From Paratinospora sagittata (lineage: Eukaryota; Streptophyta; Magnoliopsida; Ranunculales; Menispermaceae), in contig CM069592.1 in NCBI GenBank assembly GCA_035771175.1, positions 38,332,198 through 38,396,197 on the forward strand: a stretch of 64,000 nucleotides of DNA, read 5' to 3'. The notes beneath the pieces are model-generated. The model made no database searches, was not told the origin of the DNA, and saw nothing but the letters and a program-made list of their open reading frames with translations. Of the stretch, positions 21,001 through 32,600 are shown one piece after another (the first letter of the stretch is position 1; every line of letters begins with the position of its first letter). Both the position numbers and the translations under genes were made by a program.

Positions 21001-24000
21001 TAGACTGGTACAAAATTTTGCATCCACTTTGAACAGAGTATAGTAATTGAGAAAGTACGCAGGGTTTTCCTATCTATCCACACATTTTTTTACACTGGAT
21101 GCAGTAGGCATAATGCAACCATGTGCATGATTTTACTGAACACCTAGAGAAATCATTTGCAGCATTTTGCAATGATCCACATGGCACAACGCAAAGCATA
21201 TCTGTTAAAATGACAGCAAGATTTAGAGTACAATTCAAATCAAGGCTACAAAGATAGAGGTCACCGAATAAGATAACGCAAAGGAGGGTAGCCAAAGAAG
21301 AATATGAGAACATCATATGGAAGGAGGATCGGATCGCCCTTCAAAAGGCAAAATTAGGATTGGCAAAAGGAGGAGGTGCAAATTCTAAATTCCTCCATCA
21401 GATTTTGAGTTCATGGAAGGCCAAGATTGGAAAAAGAAGATGGGTCTTTGGAGGTGGAGGATGGTGAAGTAGTGGGGAAAATAATCAATTTCCATCACAA
21501 ACTTTTTAATGTGAATAGAAATGAATCATGGGGGATTGAAGGGGTGGATTGGAAAAGGTTGCATAGTTCGGATAGTGATTCGTTAGAAAGACCATTTGAA
21601 GAAGAAGAGATAAGGGAGGCAATATTTAGCTGTAAAGGGGACAAAGCTCCAGGGCTAGATGGATTCACCATGCTATTCTACCAGAATTTATGGGATTCAC
21701 CATGCGGATTTGAAGAAAGTGTTGGTGAGTTCTATAATATCAATCAGTGCACTAATGAGACTTATATTGCTTGGGTACCGAAGAAGGTTAATTCAAAGAG
21801 GGTTGCAGACTATAGCCTTACCACTAGTATATACAAGACTATAGCAACAATATTAGCAGTAAGGCTTAGACATGTTCTTCATCATACGGTGGTGGATACA
21901 CGAATGGCATTCATCAAAGGCCGTCAAATCACGAACGCTATCTTGATAGGAAATGAAGCAATGGAGGAATATAGGAGTAACCAAAAAGAACGGATAGTGT
22001 TTAAAAATGATTTTGCAAGGACCTATGATATGGTTTGATGGGATTTTCTAGATTTTGCAATGTTAAAAAAAGGCTTTGGATCAAGATGAAGCAAACGGAT
22101 AATGGGGTGTCTCAAGAACACTTCCTATTTGATATTGGTTAACGGCGGACCACGAGGAAAAATTAAAAGATCAAAAGGTTTGAGGCAAGGTGATCCATTT
22201 TCACCCTTCTTAATCACTCTAGAAGCAAAGGTGCTAGGTGCTAACCGTGCTATGATGGAGGAAATCAAAAGAGTTGGGCATAGTAAAGGGGTTCAAGATT
22301 GATAGGGGGAAGATCCACGTGTCATATCTTCAGTTTGCAGATGATTGTTTGTTTTTGGCGGAGAATGATGAACATAGCCTTGTTGATATACTCAAGATAA
22401 CCCAAGGGTCTTGTTGGATTTCGGATCTAGAATTAAATTTGGGGAAAAGTCAAATTGCAGGTATTTGCTTGCTTGTTGAAGAATTGAGTGGTTTGGCCTC
22501 TATGTGTGGATGAGCTATTGGATAGTGGCCCCTTAAATATTTAGGAATGTCGTTGGGAGGCAACCCAATGAAACTTAACTTTTGGGAGCCTGTTCTATGC
22601 ACCATATCAAGAAGACTAGATGGTTGGAAGAGAAGTTTTTTATCAAGAGGGGGTTGAGAACATTTACACCATAGACTGATAGTCTATCATCTAGGCATAA
22701 CCAAACTATCACTTCTTTTGTGGGTCGTGACTCGTGATGGGGTTAACAGTGCAGGAAGGATCTCATGGAACCTTTTCTTGTCTAGGAAACTAATTGATAG
22801 GGAATCTAACGAAAGTGTGGTAAGGTGTTTTGAGGGTTGTCATTTACAATGGGAGAGAGATAGAGTTATATGGACCCTACATAACTCCTAGCCATCTCCA
22901 GCTCATTTTCCTTCTAGGTTTATATGAAAAGCTCATGTACCTGAAAAAGCCAAATTTCTAGGATGGACAATTGCTCATGGTAAACTCAACGGTGCGAATA
23001 TGCTACAATGAAGATTTCAACATTGATGCCTCTCTCCGAGTTGGTGTTGTTTATGCAAAGAGAATTGTGAGTCTAGCAACCACATCTTCTTGGAGTGTGG
23101 CTTTACAAATCGTATTTGGGAGAGGTGGTGGATCATGTTGCAGCTAGATGGTGTACTAAACATAACCAATCTATGGTCGTTTCCTAAGGGGGAATGATGT
23201 CCCAGGAAACTGAAGCATTATTGGCGGGTGGTGGTTTTTGCGGTGGTGCAGTCAATATGGATAGAACGGAGCCAAAGAATATTTGAAGATGAAGAGAGAG
23301 ATAGGTGGTGAATGTGTACGAGAATTCTTTCTTTTTGGCGTCATTAGGGTTTGTGTTTGGCGAGAGGCTTTACTTTAGGCGATTGGATTAAGGGTTGGGG
23401 ACCTATTTTGGATTGTATTTAGATAATGCATGCGAACTACTTGTCCTCTTTGCGACTTATGTTGTCATATCTTTTCTTGTCACCAAAAAAATGTCCTAAA
23501 TGTTAAAAACTACTCAACCTAAAAGATATAGCTGTCAGATAAGGGCTCAACAATGCATATCAAGCTATCATCAACACTCCCCCTCACGTACAGCCTCATC
23601 CTGCACGTGGAGAGCAAAAAGAAAAATATTAATTATGCAAATGGAGAACATGCAAATGCCAATAACGAGACTTGAATCCAAGACCTCTTGCAAAACCAAA
23701 GCTCTGATACTATGCTAGAAACCACTCAACCTAAAAGCTATAGCTGTCAAATAAGGGCCCAACAATGCATATCAAGCTATCACCAATACTAAATGCCTCT
23801 AATTCTAAACTCACAAAAGTACTTGGGCGTCACCTTTGGGCTATTTATGTACTTAAAAAGGGCAGTTTTATACGGTATAAATCCAAACATTTAACATATC
23901 CCAGAAAAGAAAATCTAACAACTTCAACACAAAAATAAATAAAATAAAAATAAATCAACTTACCCTTCCTTGTACAAGAACACCACCACCCAAATATCAG

Positions 24001-24506
24001 GAGAAGCTTGTGATACTTCTCGAACAAAATCAGCCCCTGATATCGGCAACACAGATCCAAACCTCGAAACCCTAGAACCTTCTCTCATCTCCGCCAGCCT
24101 CTTCTTCCTTCAACAAAATTTACATTTTTTTTTGTACTTCAATTCAAAAAATAATAACAACAACAACAACAAAAATTTCAAACAAAATAACCTCTAATTT
24201 CCACAAATCCTAACCCTAAAACCAAGAATCAATCGAGAAAACGTGAAAAAACGAGAACCTGTATTCTTCGAGGAACCGATCGTCGTCGAGGTCGGGATTG
24301 TCCTCGAGATCTTCGAGCTCTTCCTCGGTTTTCCCTTCGATCCAGCTCTTGTCTCTAGGCTTCGAATCTTCGTCTTCAGCAGGAGCGAAAGCGGGTGGCT
24401 TGAAAGGCGCGGACTTCGGAGGTAAATTTCCCAATTTTCTCTGAATGTCGTCCCATTGCGTCGATGCTCCTTCTACGTCCTTGTATACGAAATGGTAATC
24501 CGCCAT
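18006..24506 (-). CDS. Phosducin-like protein (PDCL3/PhLP2 type, thioredoxin fold)
   Basis: Exons 24506-24259, 24107-23964, 20433-20228 and 18166-18006 join in frame to 252 residues. The protein begins MADYHFVYKDVEG and has an acidic helix-rich N-terminal region ending DDDRFLEEYRKKRLAEM. It continues into a thioredoxin-like domain ([56 protein letters not shown]) and ends with an acidic serine tail. This is the plant counterpart of the phosducin-like 2/3 (viral IAP-associated factor) family. Its members assist the CCT chaperonin in folding actin, tubulin and other clients in the cytosol. No CxxC redox motif is visible, as expected. Intron 2 is 3.5 kb because it contains a LINE and a TRIM; intron 3 is 2 kb. 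The gene faces CSN3 head to head. The ATG at 24504-24506 gives the expected family N-terminus. Confidence 0.9.
19540..19970. repeat. Two diverged direct repeats in PDCL3 intron 3
   Basis: Blocks at about 19540-19735 and 19777-19970 share AATTAAGGCATGTAT, CATGG..(G)TCGGGTCCA-like and TCTCCAAATAG/GG motifs in the same order and spacing. They could be remnants of two LTRs or a local duplication. No primer-binding site or coding relic lies between them. Confidence 0.4.
21270..23490 (+). mobile_element. L1-type LINE, 5'-truncated and degenerate
   Basis: Reverse-transcriptase blocks can be read with frameshifts: KAPGLDGFTMLFYQ (about 21640-21680), the AFIKGRQITNAILIGNEA block (about 21905-21960), RGKIKRSKGLRQGDPFSPFL (about 22160-22215) and the catalytic QFADDCLFL (about 22330). 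A PLKYLGM..GG-type block follows near 22530, then a zinc-finger-like C-terminal region near 23030-23110. Several stops and frame changes mean it is dead. The 3' end is a short A tract at about 23484-23490, immediately followed by a TRIM. It is inserted in the sense opposite to the PDCL3-like gene, in intron 2. Confidence 0.85.
23501..23788 (-). mobile_element. TRIM retrotransposon, complete, in PDCL3 intron 2
   Basis: 288 bp with two 76-bp direct terminal repeats (23501-23576 and 23713-23788). Both begin TG-TAAAA/TAGAAAC-CACTCAACCT-like on the plus strand and contain GCTATAGCTGTCA (GATATAGCTGTCA in the left copy). Read on the minus strand, the 5' LTR is followed directly by TAGTATCAGAGC (complement of 23701-23712), a close match to the initiator-tRNA-Met primer-binding site TGGTATCAGAGC. 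A purine tract (complement of CTCCCCCTCAC) lies just before the 3' LTR. The target-site duplication is CTAAA (23496-23500 and 23789-23793). It has no coding capacity. It is the same family as 13154-13462. Confidence 0.9.
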
Positions 24507-26639
24507 TAATGGAGAATTCAGAAGCTGAAAACACACGTAAAGATCTTCAATTATTGATTTTCTCTTTTAATGCTTTTCCTGAAGCTTCAAGATGTGGGCA
24601 AGAGCTCTCCGTATATCAATGTCGCAAGAAGAGCTTCTAAATGCACCAGAGTTGAATAAACTCGCTCATCATATCATACATATACTGTATAATATATATA
24701 ATATGTAATATACTTTACTCGTGTATTTTTATTTATCTATTTATTTTCCTATCTTTTTGCTAAGAATAACATGTGTTTTAAACTTTTTTTAATTTAACAT
24801 GTGTTTTAAACATGATGGGATGGCCCCGGCCCTAAACAGAGCATGTTAGGTCTGTGTACACCACTCATATTTGAAAAATACTCAAATAAGCCTTGAGACG
24901 TAGAGTTGTCTACTTCTTCAGAAGTCATTAGTGTAACTCGAACCAATTTTGGCTAGAGCGCTACAATTATCTTACCAGCTAAGTCTGTCTTTAGATGAAA
25001 ATAATAAAAAATTTATAAAATATATATATATGACTTTGCGCTAAAAGCTTGTTTTAATACTTAGATCATAATAATAAAAAATTTACAAAAAATAAAAATA
25101 AATAAAATATATATATATATATATATATTCGGAGTGAAATCGAGTCGCGTCGGGTTGGATTTTTACCCCGTAACTCACTCGACCCGATGAGGTCGAGCCG
25201 GATCGGTCAGTTTAGCTTCCATTAAATAGTTTAATTTTTTTAAAGCTTAATAACTATTATTTAAGTTTATATTAGTAATAAAATATGTTAGATTATCATG
25301 TATCAAACTTATTAAACTACTATTTAAGCTTTCAAATATGAGATTTCTCTTTTTTGAAAGATCTCATATATGTACAAGTTAAATTACTCTTAAACTTTAC
25401 TTATGAAAATGATGACGAACTCATATATATATATATATATATATTTTAATAGATCGAGTTGAGTCGGATTGGTTGGATTGCTTGTAACCCTAATGCGCTA
25501 AAAGCTTGTTTTAATAAAAACATTGGCAAAACCTTTCAACATCTTTCATTTTCCTACTTTATTCTCAAAAATCTCATACTAAGAAAATAACATGATATAA
25601 CACACATAATGTAAATCATATATTTATTTATTTGTATCTTAATTACTTTTTGATAATATGTATGATATTTTAAAACTTTTTTTTAATTATTTATGAAATT
25701 TAATTCTCATTAACCACATTGAAGGAGTTGTTGTGATTATTGTACAGTTGTAATATAAGAATTATCTTACGGATCCTTAGTTGTGTTATGTTTATATACT
25801 AAGGTAAGAATTTTTTATATTTTTTTATCTTTTAAGATCGGCAAGTATCACTAGTTTATCTATAAAAAGAAATTAAACCACTGACTATAGATATATTAAA
25901 CATCAAAAAAATATTAAAAATAAATAGTAGCCCCAATTAAAGACAAATACTTTGAATATATTCAAAGAGAGGACTCAAACACAGCTTAAAAAGAACTATT
26001 AGAAGCATTAATTAAAAAGAATAATCTATTAATGATTCATGATCATAATAAAAAATAGAAAAAAGATATAAAATCATTCGAACAAAGATAATTAAAAAAA
26101 TTATAACTTTTTTTTAACATAAATGTCAACTTAGATTTTGATAGAACAAAGCAGAGAAATTAAAATTTGCATACCTGATCTTATATAATTGTGAAAAAAC
26201 TTTATTAAGTTGAATCAAAATATCATTTTTTTAACATAAATGTCAACTTAGATTTCAATGGCTAGTATTGTGTAATTTTTTTATTTTTTAATTATAATTG
26301 AAATATCTTATATATTATTAGTATTTGTATATGTGGGCTGCACATAATTTTTATTATAATAAATTTTATCATAAAAGAATTGTATGATCAAAATGACTAA
26401 AATTATTAAAAAATATAAAATAAAATTAAAATTAGTTAATTATAAAATTATTATTTTAACCTGTTGAAAATAAAATTAATTTTTTTTAAAAAAAAAGACT
26501 TTTGAAGTATTTTGGGTAGAAATTATAATAGTACCGATTTGGTAATTCAGTAATCAGAATTGTGAAGCAGAAGCATTATTAAATTAAGCCCTCCTTCCTC
26601 TGCAATCAGAAAGCTTGGTTTAATCGAAGCTCTGTTCTA
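24507..26639. other. Divergent intergenic region between PDCL3 and CSN3
   Basis: AT-rich DNA with (AT)n runs near 25095-25130 and 25415-25445. Both genes must be driven from here. I see no clear TATA box for either. The only structure is the repeat insertion at 25060-25493. Confidence 0.5.
25060..25493. repeat. Motif-rich repeat between long direct repeats
   Basis: Holds GTCGGGTTGG, ACTCGACCCGATGAGG and GAGTCGGATTGG motifs like the other GGGTTGG-type repeats here, and ends TGTAACCCTAA. It is bracketed by a 23-bp perfect direct repeat (25037-25059 and 25494-25516) containing GCGCTAAAAGCTTG. That is far longer than an ordinary target-site duplication. Confidence 0.5.
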
Positions 26640-29600
26640 ATGGAGTCAGTGGAGGCTTTGATCGCTCACATTCAAGGCCTTTCAAGCAGCACCGAAGACA
26701 TTTCTCATCTTCACGGTCTCTTGAAGCAATCAGAAGAATCTCTCGAGTCTCAGGCGTCTCGATTGGGCCCTCTCCTAGACCAGCTCGACCCATCTAAGCA
26801 CTCTCTCGGTTATCTCTACATCCTGTAAATTCATCTCAACTAAGTGTTTTTTCTTCCAAAGTTTATGTTTTTAATGGTTTTTTTAGTGTTATAATTTCTG
26901 GGTCGATGTGTTTTCTGCTCAATTTTGGTGGATTCGTGGTCCACTGGATTGAAAGTGAAGTGGGGTTTTGATGAAATTGATAAACCTGTGATGTGGTTGG
27001 AGAATTTTAGTTGAAATTGGGTTTTGATTGGCTGGTTTAGGTTTTACAGAAGTTTTTTTTTTTTTTTTTGGGTTGTTAGAGGAATTGTTTGGTTTGGGGT
27101 TTGTTTCAATGGCATTTAGGGTTTTATGCAGGAAGGGATTTGGCTGATTTAGGGTTTATTAGGGTTAGAGTTTATTATAAATTGTGAGAACCACGATGTT
27201 GGGTTCATGAAATTAGGTTTATCTATCTAACCTAACCACTCCTAGGATAGGTGTTAAAAATGTTCATGAAATTAGGTTCTTTTTTTTTTTGACAGGGCAG
27301 TTACACTTTGCAGAATCTTGATTCCTGTTAATTATTAAGCTTCTGAAATTTGCTAACATGTTTCTTAGTTGCAATTTTTATGTTGTAAAAAGAGTTTAGA
27401 ATCTGCTGGGTTGGTGCAGAATTTGACTCCAAATGTTTAGTTGTTAAATCTAGTTACTGGGTTTTGGGTGTTGGATTATTAAGTTGATCTTAGTCTTTTT
27501 CATGTTTATACTTTTATAGGGAGGCATATGCAAGTGCTTCATCAAGAGAGCAAGTGAGTGACATTGTCTCAACTATCTCCAGATTCATCAATTCTTGCAT
27601 TGCAGAGCAGATACGTTTGGCACCAGAAAAATGTACGAAAGATATGTTAAAGAAAGTTATTATTCAGCTGTATTTCAAATTTTCCTTGGCTTGATATAAA
27701 TCTGGACTTGCATTTTTGTACATGCAGTTATATCTGTTTGCAGGAGATTTAAGGATGAAATTATGCTGCTTCAAACACCAATTAGAGGGGTAGCTCCAAT
27801 GCGAACTGCTGTTAAAAAGCTTCAGCCTTCTCCTGAGCACCTTACTCCTTTACATCCAGATTTTCTTGTTCTTTGTTTATTGGCAAAATGCTATAAAGCT
27901 GGTTTAAGTATCTTGGAGGATGATATTTTTGAAGTGGATCAGCCAAGAGACTTCTTTCTCTATTGTTATTATGGGTAAGTGCTTTGTAATTTTGCTAGTT
28001 CCCCTCCCCCCACCCCCCAACCCATTTCTTTATATATATATAAATTACTTTGAATGCTTTTCTCTGTTTTGGAGAAGATAATGCAAGGGCCAAGTTTTTC
28101 CTAAAAATTTGATTTCTAGTGTAATATTTTCCATAAACCCTTAGATAGAAGTTTCCAGTTTCAAAACCAGAAACAACTTCTCCACAAAGCAAAGGATAGG
28201 CTGCATGCATTGACCCTTCTCTAAACCCTGCCATAGCAGGAGCATGTTGCTGGAAGCTTTGGACCGCGAGTGTATCTTCTGAAACTGGCTATAACCAAAT
28301 GGGACCATAAAGCTTTTCTGATTATAATAGCCTGAATCATACCCTTACGATTGAGAAATCACGTGCTCAGAGCATTGAGTACAAGGTTAAGACTATATTT
28401 GTTGTGCAATTGCTCATCCAATCTCAAAATCATTTATGCTTGTACATGAAGGTATTTGTGGTACATATTGACATTCTCTTTCTTTGCTGTAGTTTTAATT
28501 GACAATTAACAATTCATGTGTTTATCACCTGGCTTTGTCTTTTATTGTATAATATGATTTGTTGATTGTTGGTGCATCATCATTATTATTCATGACATAC
28601 ATTTCAGTTTGAAAATATGATTCCTATTGTGCTATTCAAGTCCATTTAGAGTTATATATGCCATGTCATAGTTCTTTTGATTGTTTTTTCCTGCTTTCTT
28701 AATCAATATATGTCATTTAAAGTTATATATATATAGTACACTCAACCTAACTTAACAAAGCCTTTTTAAATACTAATTACGCGCCACTTCCTCCAATCCG
28801 GTCTACCAAGGGCTAAAGTAGACATATCTTTGTTCATATTATTTTAGGTCTTCTTCTACCTTTAGCAGTACTTTGGATTGTTAGCAGGTCACTCTTCCTA
28901 TTTGGCACATTCAATGGTTTTCGTTGCATGTGTCAAGACCAACTTCATCGGTTTACTCTCATTTGATCTCCAATTGGGGCTACTACCGACATTTCTCGAA
29001 TATGCTCATTTCTATTTTCTATCTTTCAATGTTTTATAACATCTCCACCTTCGCATTTCCATTACACTTTGTTCAATAACTTGTTCTTTCTTTCTTTATT
29101 GCTCAACATTATGATTATGTTCCATTCCCTTGATAGAGCGAAGTGGAGGAAGCGGATTCAAATAGCCGACCCCATGTAGTTAGGAAAATGCTTAGTTGAG
29201 TTGAGTATTAGGATTATGTTCCATAGAGCATAACTATCCTAATAGTATTCTTATAAAATTTTCCTTTTTAGTTTTAACTTTAATGGAATACATCGATCAT
29301 ATAATACTTCAAAAGCATTCATCTACTTAATTCATCGCGCTTTAACTTTATGGTTCACATCCTCACCTATTTCTCCCTCTTGATGAATAATTGATCTCAA
29401 ATACCTAAAACTTTCACTCCTTGATATCTCTTGGTTTTCGATCGTCATTGTTTCTTCATTTGGATTTCCACTTCCAATAAATTTGTGGTTCAGTCTTAGT
29501 CCTACTTATGTTGAACCCTTTAGATTCTAAAGGCTTTCTCGAAACCTCCAACTTAGCATTTACTCTGAATTTAGTTTCATCAAGCTTTATATATATTGTC

Positions 29601-32600
29601 CCCACTTAACCATTTTTGGGCCTAGGTTTGGGGTTTAACTCCAAAAGGCATGAGATCACAGCTTATGATGTGGACCATTATTTCGGTCAACGCTAATGCA
29701 TACCCAATAAATCTTCATCTTAGACCAAATCCAAGGGCCTTAAACCATTCATCACAATCACAAAACGTATGATCCATTGTAGATCACATGTTGATGTTGC
29801 TATCATTTCAAGGAACACCCATCTCATGGAACCATTCACGACCCATGAGCACCTACGTGTGCTCCTGATGTTTTAGATCGTTCTTTTGATAGTAGTTCTT
29901 GTTTTCCATTTGTATTTGCGTTCATGCTTGAGGCTTTGGAAATGCTTGCTACTCTTTGAGAATTGATTATTCTAACATTTGATATCATGACAGGGGAATG
30001 ATATGTATAGGACAAAAGTGTTTTCGCAAAGCCGTGGAGCTTCTATATAATGTGTGTAAATGGCAAAACTCCTACAAGCTTATCATATGTGATAATCTAA
30101 TTATTAATCTTTTCTCTTATGGGAGCAAGGAGAACTTAAATGTATTTCTTCTATTTTGCAGGTTATTACATCACCTATGTCAGCTATGAATGCTATAGCT
30201 GTTGAGGCATACAAAAAATACATTCTGGTTTCACTTATTCATAATGGGCAGGTTAGCTCGAGTTGTTCCCAATTGTCTTACTATCTGAATTTTGATTTGA
30301 AATGCTATTTCAATGCTAGAGAGTTCCATTGGGCTGCTTGAGTAGTTATTTCAATGTCATAAGCTATGGTTACTGAAGGGGAAACCTGGGGTTGACCCTT
30401 AGATTGGGAATTTGCCAATTTTATCAAGAGATTTGATTCTGGGAGGAATCCCACTTGAAAACTTGATAACTCTTGTGAGTGGTAATACCATAGATATAGG
30501 TTCTAATACTACCTCAAGTTCAGCCCACATGTGCATGCTAGGAAAAGAATTTGGAGGAAGAGAGATTGCTACTCCCTTTAATATTTCAGCTGTATTTCAG
30601 TACATTATTATGTATCATTAAGTTTTTCTTGTTCACAAAAGTTGTTTCTACACGCCTAGCAAAATTTTGTAGTTTACTCCTTGATTTGTTTGGTGTTTGC
30701 TCTTTGACACAGTGAAGTCAACTTTTGATTGTTTTATAACCTTTGGTGGCTGTGAAGTTTTTGGCTTATTGAATCATATAACTTTCTTTGACAGTTTTCT
30801 AACACTTTACCAAAGTATACTTCTTCAGTGTTTTCGAGGAACCAAAAGAACTTCTCTCAGGTAATTCTCAGAACCAGTGACTTGTTTCTGGCTTCATCAC
30901 ACCTCCTTACATGTGATATTTGGTGTTTCAAATCAAGATTTATCTGGCAATTTGCTGTCCTTTGTCATATAGGTCTAGATTAATTTTGAAATGTATGAGG
31001 TAGATAGGTTTTCTCAATTCTTTGACTACGTTTGGTTGTATGATATATTCCTTTTTCTTTTCATTGTTTATTTGTTTCTTTTGTTTGTGAATGGCCATCA
31101 AACAACTCCTGCAATTTCAAAGTGATGTACTGGACATAATTACATTAGCAATTTAGATGTCGATTTAGCCAAAAAGGAATATTTCATACAACCATACAAG
31201 TAAAGAAAGATATAACTACTTGTAACTTAGATGTCAATTTAGCCTTTGATAGAGCAAAAGGGGAGGAACCAAATTATTGTACCCAACCATGTATAGTTGG
31301 GAAAAGGCTTAGTTGAATTGAGTTGAGAATTGCATTAGCAATTTGGCAAAAATTTGAACCAAGTATAACAAGAATTTGACCTAGATATATTTTCTATTCT
31401 AATTGTTCTTTGCCAATGATAATTGCATGGTTGTTGGCCTTACTATAACTATATGATCAAGCATTGGTGAAATTCATGACAAACCATTTTTATTCCTGAT
31501 ATTCTATTGGTTTAGAATCTTTAGATTATACATTAGCCAAATTGAAGTTAATTGAAACAAGACAATAATGGGCAGCTCCAACCATTAATAAAGGGTGAAG
31601 TAGTGAACAAAGGCATGAAGCTACAACAAGGCTCATTAAGGCCACGACTACTCCTTACTTCTTTTGAAGATAAGGACACTTGAACCATGACCTCGTTTTA
31701 GTTTGGGTGATCCAGTGATGCCACAATAATTCAAGCCAGTGAGTGTTGGTGATCGAAAATAATAGTTGTCAAGCATGTTATTTCACTCTCATGGTATATT
31801 ATTTCTAGGTAGGATGATCTCGAATTGGACTCCCATTTGTTAAACTTTGTTCACCTTACGTTTGTACATAGTTGGTTCCATGTTCTGATAGAGGAGGACC
31901 AAGTTCGTTCTCGATAGTTTTGTACTCAGTTCGAAGCCAAAGGAAAGGAGGTGATGAGCATCAAATAGTAAACAAAACTTAAGTTGTTGATTTTTTCTAA
32001 ATTTAAATTTCATGTATTTAAATTTTGGTTAGTTTATTTTTACGAGGAACTTCTTGTTTTATTTGAGAGGATTAAGATTTTGGTTGTTCTACTTGATTAA
32101 GAATTCTATTAAGAGTTATATTGGGAGTCTAGTTCTTTAGTTGTGTGTCTATAAATAGTTTCTGATATGGTTGCAAGGAGATGGTTGATTGGTTATGAGT
32201 TGAATAAAAAATATATATATATTTGTTTTTTTCTTCCTGTTCTTTTTTTTTTTTTATATATATTTCTTCTTTTCTGTCTTCTGTGTTGCATCAGTTTGGT
32301 ATCAGAGCCATTTGAATCACCATCTTCCTTTGCGCCCTCTCTCAATTCGCTCTCTTTCTCTCTTATCTCTCTATCTCTTACTGCCTCGTTTTCTTCTACA
32401 CCTTATTTGTTTTTTTTCCTTACAACTTCTTCTCTTTCGTCTCTTTCTGCACTTATCTTTTTACTCTAGTTACGAATGAATTAACTAAACATACTCAAGA
32501 ATAAGTTTCATGGTATATGTTAGTTGTTGATGATAAAATGTTGACTGATAAAACTAAATCTGAGGTAAATGCTAAGCTAGAGACAACATAGTCTAGGTGA

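Noticed and set aside
32167..32469. 100-codon plus-strand open frame in CSN3 intron 6
   Set aside because: It spans an LTR end, primer-binding site and a CT-rich tract; composition is low-complexity and no protein family fits.
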